Notes under the pieces: model-generated
Seen by the model: only the letters and a program-made list of their open reading frames with translations
What the model was told of the DNA's origin: nothing
The model's database searches: none
Program-made: the position numbers and the translations under genes
Source of the DNA: Streptomyces sp. CB02959
Lineage (GTDB): Bacteria; Actinomycetota; Actinomycetes; Streptomycetales; Streptomycetaceae
Reading direction: 5' to 3'
Assembly: GCF_002803155.1 (NCBI RefSeq)
Contig: NZ_NNBP01000042.1
Location: 1-64,000 of the forward strand
DNA: 64,000 nucleotides
In this document: positions 26,016 through 34,648 of the stretch, in pieces
How the letters are laid out: each line of letters begins with the position of its first letter
Numbering within the stretch: the first letter of the stretch is position 1

Positions 26016-26918
26016 TCAGACGCGGGGGAACGGGGCCCAGTTCTTCAGGGCGAAGCGGTCGCCCTCGCGGACGACCTCGGCACCGCCGTGGCCACCGAAG
26101 TGCGCGGGCAGCACCAGCGCGTTGGTGTCGGCGGCACGGCCGAGCAGGCGCCGCCGGGTGGCCCTGGCCTGCTCCGGGTCCTCGCAGAAGCAACTGTTGA
26201 GGTCGGGCTCGACGACCTGCAGGGGAGTGTGCAGCAAGTCGCCGACGAACAGGGCCCGGTCGGTGCCGGATTCCAGGGCGAGGACCGCGGAACCGGGCGT
26301 GTGGCCGGGCGCCGGCTCCAGCCTCAGATGGGCGTCGATGCGCAGGCCGTCCTCCCACAGCACCGCGCGACCGGCCCGGTGCACGGGCGCGACGCTGTCC
26401 TCGAAGACGTTCTGGTTGCCGCGGCCCAGCCTGGGCCGGTGGCCGCCCGCGGGGTTCCAGAAGTCGAAGTCGGGTCGGGGCATGAGGTAGGTGGCGTTGG
26501 GGAACGTCGGGACCCATTCGTGCCCGTCGAGGCGGGTGTTCCAGCCGACGTGGTCCACGTGCAGATGGGTGTTGATCACCAGGTCGACGTCCTCCGGCCG
26601 GACGCCGGCCCGGGCGAGGTTGGCGAGGAAGTCGGTGTTCAGGTGGCTCCACACCGGGGAGGAGGGCCGCTCCTTGTGGTTGCCGACGCCGGTGTCGACG
26701 AGGATCGTGCGGCCCTCGCTGCGCAGCAGCCAGGTCTGCACGGCCGAGCGGCACAGGTCGGTCTCCGGATCGAGGAAGTCCGGCGCCAGCCAAGGGACAT
26801 GGCGCTGCCAGGCCCCTTCGGGGCTTTCGGGGAAGAAGGTCTGCGGTGTCATCCCGACCGGACCGACGTACTCCATGACACGGGTGACGGTGACATCACC
26901 CAGGACGAGGTCGTGCAT
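26016..26918 (-). CDS. MBL-fold metallo-hydrolase
   Basis: This 300-residue protein has the metallo-beta-lactamase signature NTHLHVDHVGWN, then APGHTPGSAV, FVGDLLH and LPAHFGGH as the later metal ligands. The family includes lactonases and various hydrolases; the spacing resembles quorum-quenching-type members but the substrate is not predictable. The ATG at 26918 has GGGAG upstream. It is divergent from an XRE regulator with a 15-bp inverted repeat between them, so that regulator probably controls it. Confidence 0.88.
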   Translation of the reverse strand: MHDLVLGDVTVTRVMEYVGPVGMTPQTFFPESPEGAWQRHVPWLAPDFLDPETDLCRSAVQTWLLRSEGRTILVDTGVGNHKERPSSPVWSHLNTDFLANLARAGVRPEDVDLVINTHLHVDHVGWNTRLDGHEWVPTFPNATYLMPRPDFDFWNPAGGHRPRLGRGNQNVFEDSVAPVHRAGRAVLWEDGLRIDAHLRLEPAPGHTPGSAVLALESGTDRALFVGDLLHTPLQVVEPDLNSCFCEDPEQARATRRRLLGRAADTNALVLPAHFGGHGGAEVVREGDRFALKNWAPFPRV

Positions 26919-27003
26919 CTGCGCTCCCGTGCTCGCTGGTGGTGCGGCCAGCGTGCGGCCCCCGGCCGGGCGGAGCCAGCCCCCACCGTGCCCATCCCCA
27001 CCG

Positions 27004-27044
27004 TGCCTGTCCCTGCCCCTGCCTATCCCGGGCAGGGACAGGCA
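27004..27044 (+). promoter_or_regulatory. Perfect 15-bp inverted repeat in a divergent promoter
   Basis: TGCCTGTCCCTGCCC (27004-27018) is repeated inverted as GGGCAGGGACAGGCA (27030-27044) with an 11-base spacer. It ends 30 bases before the XRE regulator start and 86 bases before the MBL hydrolase start, the place expected for an autoregulatory operator. Confidence 0.7.
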
Positions 27045-27074
27045 GGCAGGCCGGCGGCGGGCGATACTGGCCGC

Positions 27075-27947
27075 ATGGGTGTCACCGGCCAACTGGGCGA
27101 GTTCCTGCGTGCGCGGCGTGCGCGCCTGCGTCCCGAGGACGTCGGCCTGCCCGCCTTTCCCGAACGCCGCCGGGTCAACGGACTGCGCCGCGAAGAGATC
27201 GCGCACCTGGCCGGGGTGAGCCCGTCGTACTACACGCGCCTGGAACAGGGACACGCGGTCAACGCCTCGGAAGCGGTGCTCAACGCCCTGGCCGGGGCGC
27301 TGCACCTCGACCCGCACGAGCGCGCCCACCTACGGGAACTGGCCGCCCGGCGCCCCCGGACATCGCGCCGACCGACGCCCGAACGACTCCACCCGATGAC
27401 CCGGGAACTGATCGGCTCCCTACGGGACGTGCCGGCGCTGGTCCTCGGCCGGCGGGCCGACGTGCTGGCCTGGAACGGACCGGGACACGCCCTGCTGGCC
27501 GGGCACACCGACCGCACCGCGCCCGAACGGGCCGCCGACCGGCCGAATCTGACCCGGATGCTCTTTCTCGACCCGCACACCCGCGAGCTGTACACCGACT
27601 GGCCGCGCAAGGCGCGCGCCGTGGTGGGCAACCTGCGACTGGTCGCCGGACGGCACCCCGAGGACGCGCTGCTGGCCGCACTGATCGGCGAACTGTCCAT
27701 GAAGAGCCCGGAGTTCACGGCACTGTGGGGCGACCACCGGGTGCGGCCGTGCGAGGGCGAGGGATACGAGCTGCGCCATCCGCTGGTGGGCCCGGTCGCC
27801 GTCACCCAGCACTCGCTGGTGCCGCCCCACTCACCGCAGCAGTCCGTGGTCCTCATCACCGCCGCGGCGGGGGACGACGCTTCGCGGCACGCACTGGAAC
27901 TGCTCGCCCAAAACTGCTCAACCGGACCGGCGGAGTGGACCGGCTGA
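27075..27947 (+). CDS. XRE-family regulator with MmyB-like ligand domain
   Basis: The 290-residue protein has an N-terminal helix-turn-helix (EIAHLAGVSPSYYTRLEQG) preceded by FPERRRVNGLRREE, and a C-terminal PAS-like ligand-binding domain with DVLAWN and LTRMLFLDPHTRELYTDW, the MmyB-type signature. Such regulators usually control an adjacent divergent enzyme gene, here the MBL hydrolase. The ligand is unknown. Start ATG 27075. Confidence 0.9.
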   Translation: MGVTGQLGEFLRARRARLRPEDVGLPAFPERRRVNGLRREEIAHLAGVSPSYYTRLEQGHAVNASEAVLNALAGALHLDPHERAHLRELAARRPRTSRRPTPERLHPMTRELIGSLRDVPALVLGRRADVLAWNGPGHALLAGHTDRTAPERAADRPNLTRMLFLDPHTRELYTDWPRKARAVVGNLRLVAGRHPEDALLAALIGELSMKSPEFTALWGDHRVRPCEGEGYELRHPLVGPVAVTQHSLVPPHSPQQSVVLITAAAGDDASRHALELLAQNCSTGPAEWTG

Positions 27948-28005
27948 GCGGACCGGCCGAGCGGGGCGGACGGCTCCCGTACGCGCCCCGCGAAGCACGG
28001 CTCGC

Positions 28006-28049
28006 CCGGTCCCACCGGGGCTTGCCCCCAGTCCCACCGGGGCTTGCCC
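28006..28049. repeat. 22-bp tandem duplication
   Basis: GTCCCACCGGGGCTTGCCC occurs at 28009-28027 and again at 28031-28049, with a period of 22 bases. It lies in the short space between the XRE regulator and the convergent protease gene and shows no terminator-like hairpin of its own. Confidence 0.7.
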
Positions 28050-28075
28050 GGCGCTTCGGCCGCCCGCGCTGCGCG

Positions 28076-28810
28076 CTACCCCCGGATGACCGAGCGGATC
28101 CAGGCGAGTTGCTGGGAGATCTCACCGGCCTGGGCGATCTCCTGCCGGTCGGAGCCGTCGAAGACGCCGAGGAGCGTCTCGGTGCCCTGTGGGGCGATGC
28201 TCATCACCGGACCTCCGGAGTCGCCGCCGGCGGGAATCCCGGACGCCTTCTCCATGCAGAAGTCCGAGCCGCCCGGTGCGGTGTAGCCCTCGCAACGGGG
28301 GTCGTCCGGCCGCACGATCCGCAGGTCCGACTGCTTGAGCACGGGGGACTGGCAGGTGTTCTCGTCCCCGGTGCAGGTGGCGCCCCACCCGTACTGGCGC
28401 ACGGTCTGGCCGGGGTGGACGCCGGCGGTGGCCAGGCGCGCCGTGCGGATTTTCATCGGCGGGACCTTGATGAGCATCATGTCGGCTTGTGCGCTTCCCA
28501 CGCGTTTGCCGGGCAGCGGGCGGACCGTGGTGCCCTTGCGCATGTCGAGGTTGCCGATCCGGAACGAGATCCGTTTGTCGGCGACCGGCTGCGCCTGCTC
28601 GAAGAAGCAGTGCGAGGCGCTGATGATCCACTGGGGTGTGACCGCCGTCCCGGTGCACGTCGGTTTGCCGTCGACGAGCATGCGCACCGCCCACGGCCCG
28701 TAGGCACTCTTCGATCCGCCGATGACGGCGGAGGCCGGCGCGGACGACATCACCGAGCCTGTCAGCAGCAGTAAGGCGGTCAGCAGCAGCACACGAAATC
28801 GACGCACCAT
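28076..28810 (-). CDS. Secreted trypsin-like (S1) serine protease
   Basis: This 244-residue protein has a signal peptide ending near APASA, the mature N-terminus VIGG expected for a trypsin-fold protease, and an intact triad: His in ISASHC, Asp in ADMMLIK and Ser in GDSGGPV. Cysteines are placed as in the family. It should be an extracellular endopeptidase; specificity is not evident. AGAGGAAC precedes the ATG. Tandem 11-bp repeats lie 85 bp upstream. Confidence 0.9.
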   Translation of the reverse strand: MVRRFRVLLLTALLLLTGSVMSSAPASAVIGGSKSAYGPWAVRMLVDGKPTCTGTAVTPQWIISASHCFFEQAQPVADKRISFRIGNLDMRKGTTVRPLPGKRVGSAQADMMLIKVPPMKIRTARLATAGVHPGQTVRQYGWGATCTGDENTCQSPVLKQSDLRIVRPDDPRCEGYTAPGGSDFCMEKASGIPAGGDSGGPVMSIAPQGTETLLGVFDGSDRQEIAQAGEISQQLAWIRSVIRG

Positions 28811-28894
28811 CAGGAACGGTTCCTCTCTCGTCGGGGCACGTACTGGTGGAGATGCCCCGTCGGGCCGAAAAGTTCCGAATGATCAGTCCGGCGC

Positions 28895-28916
28895 GGGTGT
28901 TAGCCGGGTGTTTGCC
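28895..28916. promoter_or_regulatory. Tandem 11-bp repeat GGGTGTTAGCC/GGGTGTTTGCC
   Basis: Two directly abutting 11-bp units lie between the divergent S1 protease and DUF4232 genes. The same GGTGTTAG core in an exact 11-bp tandem occurs at 35582-35603, upstream of another secreted enzyme. Abutting 11-bp direct repeats are the usual target form of OmpR/PhoB-type response regulators; the regulator is unknown. Confidence 0.5.
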
Positions 28917-28927
28917 GAGCGGCAGCC

Positions 28928-29353
28928 GTGCGGCAGGGGGTCGGAACACAGTGGGTGGAGGCGTCGTTCGCCACCGGTGGGGATGCCGCTCCGGACCCGA
29001 AGGCGGGCGGCGCGACGACCACCAGCGTCGTGCTGACCAACAAGAGCGGCCGCACCTGCGTGATCGGCGGTTTCCCGGGCGTGGACCTGACGTCCGAGAA
29101 CGGGGGCGAGCGCTGGTCGCTGGCCCGCTCCTCGGCCAAGCACGGCTCGATCACCCTGGGTCCCGGCGACAGCACCGACTTCACGATCAACCTCGCCATG
29201 ACCGAGGAGAACGAGGGCTTCTACCAGCCGGCCTGGGCGCAGATCACCCCGCCCAACGAGACCAAGTCGATCACCATCGCCTGGCCCTGGGGCACCCTCG
29301 TCGACCAGCGCGCCGCCACCCACCCGGGCACCTTCGTCAACCCCATCGGCTGA
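28928..29353 (+). CDS. DUF4232-like protein, possibly N-terminally truncated
   Basis: The 141-residue product has the DUF4232 pattern: VVLTNKSGRTCVIGGFPGV with its conserved cysteine and proline, followed by a beta-rich domain. Full members are secreted or lipid-anchored and have a second upstream cysteine, but here no signal peptide precedes the domain and the ATG/GTG region has a poor ribosome site. Either the start is misplaced, or the 5' end is lost. Its function is unknown. Confidence 0.5.
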   Translation: MRQGVGTQWVEASFATGGDAAPDPKAGGATTTSVVLTNKSGRTCVIGGFPGVDLTSENGGERWSLARSSAKHGSITLGPGDSTDFTINLAMTEENEGFYQPAWAQITPPNETKSITIAWPWGTLVDQRAATHPGTFVNPIG

Positions 29354-29414
29354 CCACCCCATCGGCTGACCGCCTCGGCACCGCGATGCGGGCGCGCCAC
29401 GTGCCACGCCCGGC

Positions 29415-31013
29415 TCACGTCTCGTAGAGCACGCCTTCGGTGTCGGTGACGCGCAGATGGAGCAGGTGCGGGCCGTCGTCGTCGCCGAGCGCTGTCACCG
29501 CGCGGTCCAGGGCCTTGCCCAGGTCGTCGGGGTGGTCCGCGTAGTCCGCCGGGCAGCCGAACGACGCGGCGAGCCCGGTGAAGTCGATACCGCCGAGGTC
29601 CGTGCCGGGCACCGGTGCGATGCCGAGCCGGCGGCCGAGCGCGCTCACCGCCCCGTAGCCGCCGTTGTCGAGCACGATGAAGGTGACCGGTGCCCGGTGC
29701 CGGGCCGCCGTCCACAGTGCCTGCACCGAGTACAGCGCCGAACCGTCGCCCAGCACGCACACCACCCGCCGCCGGTCGGCGAGCGCCCGGCCGACGGCCA
29801 GCGGCAGGCCCCAGCCGAGCGCGCCGCTGCCCGTGGTGAGGAATCCGCCCGCCAGGTCGACCGGCACCCGAGCGTGCAGCGCGTCGCGGTGGCTGGGGGC
29901 CTCCTCGACGAGCACCCGGTCGCGGGGCAGTCGGCGGTGCAGCTGGTCCAGGACCCCTTCGGGCGTGAGGTCGCTGCCCGGGCTCACCGGTGCCGGCCGT
30001 TTGCGTGCCGGTGGCCCTTCGCGGTCCGACCGGGCCACCAGCGTGGTGAGTTGGGCGAGGGCGGGGCGCAGTGTGGTGACCAGGCTCGTGCCCGTGGGCA
30101 GCCAGGCCGCCTGGGCCGGGTCGCAGTCCAGGTGGAAGAGTTCGGTGCCGGGCGCCAGCGGGGGACTGTCGTCCGCCACGTGGTACGTGAACAGGGGCGC
30201 CCCGAGCGTGACCACGACGTCGTAGGGCGCCAGGCGTGCGGCCAACGGGCCCGCGACCGGCGGCAGGAAACCCTGGAAGAGCGGGTGTGACTCGGGGAAT
30301 CCGGAGCGGCCGGACAGCGGGCTCATCCAGACGGCCGCGCGGATCCGCTCGGCCAGCGCAACAGCGTGCGGCAGCGCGGCTTCGGCGTCGACGCCGGGGC
30401 CGATCACCAGCGCAGGCCGCCCGCAGACGTCGAGGCGGGCGGCGAGCGCGGCGAGCACGTCCGGGTCGGCGGTGAATCCGCTGTGCACCGCCCGGGGCTC
30501 GACCGGTTCGGCTGCCCGGTCCCAGTCGTCCTCCGGGACGGACACGAGCACCGGCCCGCGCGGATGCGTCATCGCGATGCGGTGCATCTCGGCGAGGACG
30601 GCCGGCACGTCGGCGGCGCGTTCGGGCTGGCGGGCGGACTTCACGTACGGGCGCGGGAACTGCTCTGGTTCGTCGGCGCCGAGGAAGGGGCGCAGCCGGA
30701 TCAGGGAGCGTGCTTGCTGACCTGCGACGATCACCAGCGGCACCCGGTCGCGGTGTGCGTTGAAGACGGCGCCCAGCGCGTGACCGACACCGCCGGCGGA
30801 GTGCAGGCTGACGAACGCGGCGCGCCCGGTGCCCAGCGCGTGGCCCGCGGCCATGGCCACGGCCGAGGACTCCTGCAGCCCGAGGACGTAGGTGAAGTCC
30901 TCGGGCCAGTTGCGGAACATGCGCAGTTCGGTGGAGCCCGGGTTGCCGAACACGGTGGTCATACCGGTGTCGCGCAGCAGCCCGACGACTGCTTCCAGGA
31001 CCGTTGTCGTCAT
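29415..31013 (-). CDS. mdlC: Benzoylformate decarboxylase-like ThDP enzyme
   Basis: This 532-residue protein is a thiamine-diphosphate 2-oxoacid decarboxylase. Positions that match benzoylformate decarboxylase catalytic residues are visible: Ser in NPGSTELRMF, Glu in LGLQESSAVAM, His in VSLHSAGGVG and His in GAPLFTYHV. The cofactor motif is GDGSALYSVQALW ending in IVLDN. It should convert an aryl-2-oxoacid to an aldehyde plus CO2. AGGGAGGA precedes the ATG at 31013. The following hydrolase and cupin genes suggest an aromatic degradation unit. Confidence 0.85.
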   Translation of the reverse strand: MTTTVLEAVVGLLRDTGMTTVFGNPGSTELRMFRNWPEDFTYVLGLQESSAVAMAAGHALGTGRAAFVSLHSAGGVGHALGAVFNAHRDRVPLVIVAGQQARSLIRLRPFLGADEPEQFPRPYVKSARQPERAADVPAVLAEMHRIAMTHPRGPVLVSVPEDDWDRAAEPVEPRAVHSGFTADPDVLAALAARLDVCGRPALVIGPGVDAEAALPHAVALAERIRAAVWMSPLSGRSGFPESHPLFQGFLPPVAGPLAARLAPYDVVVTLGAPLFTYHVADDSPPLAPGTELFHLDCDPAQAAWLPTGTSLVTTLRPALAQLTTLVARSDREGPPARKRPAPVSPGSDLTPEGVLDQLHRRLPRDRVLVEEAPSHRDALHARVPVDLAGGFLTTGSGALGWGLPLAVGRALADRRRVVCVLGDGSALYSVQALWTAARHRAPVTFIVLDNGGYGAVSALGRRLGIAPVPGTDLGGIDFTGLAASFGCPADYADHPDDLGKALDRAVTALGDDDGPHLLHLRVTDTEGVLYET

Positions 31014-31218
31014 GCCGTCCTCCCTGTGCCCAGTGCCCGGCAGTCGCTTCTCGACCACCGGCAAGCCGGTGTGGAGCAGATGACCCGAGGCGCCGCGCAC
31101 CGCCGGCGCCACCCGGGCTGGGAACGGAGCCGAGCGCAACCGGGCGGCGGCGGTGCGCGGGAGATCGCTGCCGCTCCCGCAGCCCGGCGGCAGCTCTTCA
31201 AGGAACCGTCGTGGGCGG

Positions 31219-31974
31219 TCAGGCGCGCAGGAAGGCCTCCAGGGCGGTGGCGAAGGCCACGGGAAGTTCGTACATCGGGTAGTGGCCCGAGTTGGCGAGG
31301 ACCTCCAGTTCGGCCTGGGGGTAGTGGGTCAGCCAGGTGGTGCGCATCGCTTCGGCGTCGATGGCGAGGTCGTGCTCGCCGACGAAGACCTTCACCGGGA
31401 GGGTGTTGCCGGCGACCTTGGCCGCGAAGTCCTGGGTGGTCCAGTCGGTGAGGTAGGCGGCGACGGCCTCGGGCCGGGAGCCGGCGACCGAGCGGCTGGT
31501 CATGGCGTCCAGCCAGCGGTCGCAGGCCCGGTTCCCGGTGACCAGGTCGAGGATGGCCCGCCGGTTGGCGGGGTTGCGCGCCGCGCCGTGGAAGAGGTCG
31601 TAGGCATCCCCCTCCAGCGGGTACGTGCTCGCCGGGACCGGCGCCACCCCGACCAGTTTGCGTACCTGGCGCGGCGCTTCGACCAGGATCCGCTGGGCTG
31701 CCTTCCCGCCCATCGAGTGCCCGACCAGGGAGAAGGTGTCCCAGCCCAGTTGGTCGGCCAGGGCGAGGGCGTCCGCGGCGATCTCGGCGAGCGTGAACTG
31801 CCCTTGGACGTCTCGCCGGTCGCCGTAGCCGCGGTAGTCCAGGAAGGCGTAGCCGAACTCGCCGGGGTCCAGGTGGTCCAGGAACTGGCCCCAGGCCGCG
31901 CTGGTGCCGAACCAGTCGTGGAGGACGAGGACCTTGTGCGTGCCGGTGCCGATGGAGCGGTGGCTGATCGTCAT
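31219..31974 (-). CDS. Alpha/beta-fold hydrolase
   Basis: The 251-residue protein has the nucleophile elbow LVGHSMGGKA, an oxyanion loop LHDWFGTSAAW, a later acid in GEHDLAID and the catalytic histidine in NSGHYPMYE. This is a complete triad of the haloperoxidase/meta-cleavage-hydrolase-like family. AGGAGGT precedes the ATG. It lies 205 bp upstream of, and collinear with, the decarboxylase gene and is divergent from the cupin dioxygenase gene. Substrate is unknown but an aromatic ester or ring-cleavage product is plausible. Confidence 0.85.
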   Translation of the reverse strand: MTISHRSIGTGTHKVLVLHDWFGTSAAWGQFLDHLDPGEFGYAFLDYRGYGDRRDVQGQFTLAEIAADALALADQLGWDTFSLVGHSMGGKAAQRILVEAPRQVRKLVGVAPVPASTYPLEGDAYDLFHGAARNPANRRAILDLVTGNRACDRWLDAMTSRSVAGSRPEAVAAYLTDWTTQDFAAKVAGNTLPVKVFVGEHDLAIDAEAMRTTWLTHYPQAELEVLANSGHYPMYELPVAFATALEAFLRA

Positions 31975-32202
31975 ACCGGGACCTCCTGTTGGGTGGGTAT
32001 CGGCCGATTCCTGCCCGACCTCGGCCGCGCTACTCCGCCCTTCACCCGCCGTTCGTCCGGTGCCGGGCCGCGGCCGCTCGACGCAAGGGGCGGCTTCGGT
32101 GGTGCCCGGCCGTCTTGGAAGTCACTGTTGCGCCGGGGCGGGGGAGTCGAACATGGGTAGGTGTGCGAGTCCGCCCCGGCACCGGCAGGAAGGACACCAG
32201 CC

Positions 32203-32718
32203 ATGACCGACGGCTCGACCCCGGGTGTGGACGGCCTGGCCGCGATCGAGGCGAGGATCGACGCCCGCCGGGACCAGTACGCGCTGCCCGAAGGGCATAT
32301 CGCGGAGGCGGCCTCCCCGTGGCTGCCCTTCGTCCCGCAGGTGATGATCAAGCACCTGACGTTCGACGTCCGCAGCAGCTCCGCCGCGAACGTCCTGTGG
32401 GTGCAGGCCGGCGGATCGCTGGGCCGCCACCGCCACCGCGGCCCGGTCTCGGGCTATGTGCTCGACGGCAGTTGGCGCTACCTGGAGTACGACTGGGTCG
32501 GCCGACCGGGTGACTTCATCCGGGAAAGCCCGGGCCGCACCCACACCCTGGTCTCCGACGCGGGCATGAAGACCGTCTTCTGGCTGAACGGGCCGGTGGA
32601 GTTCCTCGACGAGCAGGACCGGGTGACCGAGGTGGTCGACGTCTTCTGGTTCATCGACCACTACGAGCGCGGCTGCCAGGAGCAGGGCATCCCGATCAAC
32701 CGCGCGCTCTACCTGTGA
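32203..32718 (+). CDS. Cupin similar to 2,4'-dihydroxyacetophenone dioxygenase
   Basis: This 171-residue single-domain cupin shows the metal-site stretch LGRHRHRGPVSGYVLDG, followed by ESPGRTHTL, and lies in the family that includes 2,4'-dihydroxyacetophenone dioxygenase, which cleaves an aryl ketone to an aryl acid plus formate using iron. AGGAAGGA precedes the ATG. It is divergent from the hydrolase and decarboxylase genes, supporting a joint role in aromatic side-chain catabolism. The exact substrate is inference. Confidence 0.7.
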   Translation: MTDGSTPGVDGLAAIEARIDARRDQYALPEGHIAEAASPWLPFVPQVMIKHLTFDVRSSSAANVLWVQAGGSLGRHRHRGPVSGYVLDGSWRYLEYDWVGRPGDFIRESPGRTHTLVSDAGMKTVFWLNGPVEFLDEQDRVTEVVDVFWFIDHYERGCQEQGIPINRALYL

Positions 32719-32862
32719 CCCCGGCCGCGGGGACGGCGCGGGCGCAACCGGCCCCATGTCGCGGCGCGGAGGGGCCGGTTGCGCGCGGCCCCGCGGCAGG
32801 GGACACCCGAGCGAAAGGCGTCCGGGACGGGCTTCGCGCCCTGCCGAGCCGTGCGACCGCCT

Positions 32863-33435
32863 TCACGGACAGGTCTTCAGGCCGTCCAGGGTGAGGTCGA
32901 GCAGGCGCTCCGCCTGCGCTCGTTGTTCGGGCCGCGCCGAGGTCAGGGCGATGCCTTCGAGGGCGGCGCTAAGGTCGGTGGGGCTGATGTCGGTGCGGAT
33001 CGTCCCGGCGGCCGCGCACGCGTCCATGAGGGAAGCGAGGGCGGTCCGGATCATTTCCCGGCTGTGGCCGTAGGGGTTGCTGCCCGTCGCGGCGATGGCG
33101 CGCAGGGCGTCGATCATGCCGTACTTGGCGGTGACGTAGTCCAGGAACAGGCGCGTCCAGGCGCGCAGGGCCTCGTAGGGAGGCTTCGCCGCAAGGAGGG
33201 TGGGGGCCGCGTCGCACAGTTGGGCCACCTCGTTGCGGTAGACCGCCTCGACCAGTGCCTCGCGGGTGGGGAAGTTGCGGTACAGCGTCGCGCTGCCCAC
33301 GCCTGCTTCCTTGGCGATGCGCTCCAAGTGGGCATCGAGCCCCTCCGCCGCGAAGACGCGCACCGCGGCCGTGAGGATCTTCTCCCTGTTGCGCCGCGCG
33401 TCAGCCCGCAACGGTCGTTGCCCTGCGTCGACCAT
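32863..33435 (-). CDS. TetR-family repressor
   Basis: The 190-residue protein has the N-terminal TetR helix-turn-helix: ILTAAVRVFAAEGLDAHLER, then AGVGSATLYRNFPTREALVE. The C-terminal ligand domain is variable. It is divergent from an SDR gene across 139 bp that contain a partial palindrome TGGAGGGGCCCCCA near 33506-33519, a candidate operator. This TetR/SDR pairing is common in Streptomyces and implies that the SDR is its target. Confidence 0.9.
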   Translation of the reverse strand: MVDAGQRPLRADARRNREKILTAAVRVFAAEGLDAHLERIAKEAGVGSATLYRNFPTREALVEAVYRNEVAQLCDAAPTLLAAKPPYEALRAWTRLFLDYVTAKYGMIDALRAIAATGSNPYGHSREMIRTALASLMDACAAAGTIRTDISPTDLSAALEGIALTSARPEQRAQAERLLDLTLDGLKTCP

Positions 33436-33574
33436 AAGTGCCTGCCATCCCTTCTCCCGCTCTCCACTTGCTAACCGGAGGCGCGCCCACTTAGCCTGCA
33501 TTAAATGGAGGGGCCCCCACTTCCACTGTAGGTCAACGCACTGACCTGCGCACACCCCAGGAGAGGAAGCCCGC

Positions 33575-34312
33575 ATGGCAGGCATCGAAGGCAAGGTCAT
33601 CGCGATCACGGGCGCCAGCAGCGGCATCGGAGAGGCCACGGCGAACCACCTCGCCGAACGAGGGGCCCACCTGGTCCTGGGAGCCCGGCGCAAGGACCGA
33701 CTGCACGCGGTGGTGGACCGGATCACGGCACAGGGCGGCTCGGCCGTCGGGACCGTCGTCGACGTCACGCGCCGCGAGGACCTCAAGCGCCTGACGGACA
33801 CCGCGGTCGACCACTTCGGCCGGCTCGATGTCCTGGTCTCCAACGCGGGCACCATGGCGATCTCCCCGCTCGACGACCTGCGTCAGGACGACTGGGACGC
33901 CATGGTCGCCACCCACATCACCGGCCTGCTCAACGGCATCGGGGCGGCACTGCCCCTCTTCCGGCGCCAGCGCTGCGGACAGTTCGTCAACGTCGCCTCC
34001 ACCGCGGCCTACGTCGTGAAGTCCCCCCAGGCCGTCTACGCGGCCACCAAGACGGCGGTGAAGGTACTGACCGAGGGCCTGCGGCAGGAAGCGGGACCCG
34101 ACCTGCGCGTCACCCTGGTCTCACCGGGCTTCACCCACACCGAGGGCGTGGGCAAGGGAGCAAGCCCCCAGGCGGCGGCGGCCCTCGCCCGGCAGCGCGA
34201 CGAGATCGCCATGCCGCCCTCCGCTATCGCCTCCGCCATCGGCTACGCGATCGAGCAGCCCGACGGCATCGACGTCGGCGAGATCGTCGTCCGACCCACC
34301 GCACAAGCCTGA
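33575..34312 (+). CDS. Short-chain dehydrogenase/reductase
   Basis: This 245-residue classical SDR has the cofactor motif TGASSGIG, NAG in SNAGTMA, and the catalytic Ser and YxxxK in NVASTAAYVV and YAATKTAVK. It is intact and intracellular. AGGAGAGGA lies upstream. Its regulator is probably the divergent TetR gene. Substrate is unknown. Confidence 0.9.
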   Translation: MAGIEGKVIAITGASSGIGEATANHLAERGAHLVLGARRKDRLHAVVDRITAQGGSAVGTVVDVTRREDLKRLTDTAVDHFGRLDVLVSNAGTMAISPLDDLRQDDWDAMVATHITGLLNGIGAALPLFRRQRCGQFVNVASTAAYVVKSPQAVYAATKTAVKVLTEGLRQEAGPDLRVTLVSPGFTHTEGVGKGASPQAAAALARQRDEIAMPPSAIASAIGYAIEQPDGIDVGEIVVRPTAQA

Positions 34313-34648
34313 CCACCCTCTCCTGCGACACGAGGAAACGACACGACGACGAAGACCGCCGACCTGACGACGCCCCCGGAACCCGCGACCCGACCGGCCC
34401 TGCGTCCCGCTCAGCGCGATCCGTTCACACTCCTCGCCCCTCGCTTGACGGCACGCTCCAGCAAGAGGCCGAGCACGGTGGGCGCCGGACGCCGGGCGCG
34501 CCACAGGGCGGCGGTTCCCCGCCCGGGAAGGCGAAGCGCGGCCGGCGTGCAGTGTCCTTCCGCGAAGTAGCGATCGGCCACCGCGACGCCAACGCCCCTG
34601 GTCCGCGGGCCGCATGGGCCGGACCGTGCAGGGGCGAGGCCGGGGGCG
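34313..34648. other. Gene-free stretch with a possible coding remnant
   Basis: No complete gene is supported in these 336 bases. On the minus strand, about 34410-34620 reads openly as VAVADRYFAEGHCTPAALRL and then LWRARRPAPTVLGLLLERAV before a TGA, which looks like the tail of a lost protein, perhaps a LysR-type regulator. There is no start, and the family guess is weak. Confidence 0.3.

Noticed and set aside
28846..29427. 193-codon plus-strand frame overlapping the DUF4232 gene
   Set aside because: Arg/Pro-rich shadow; the DUF4232 pattern with its conserved cysteine is in the other frame.
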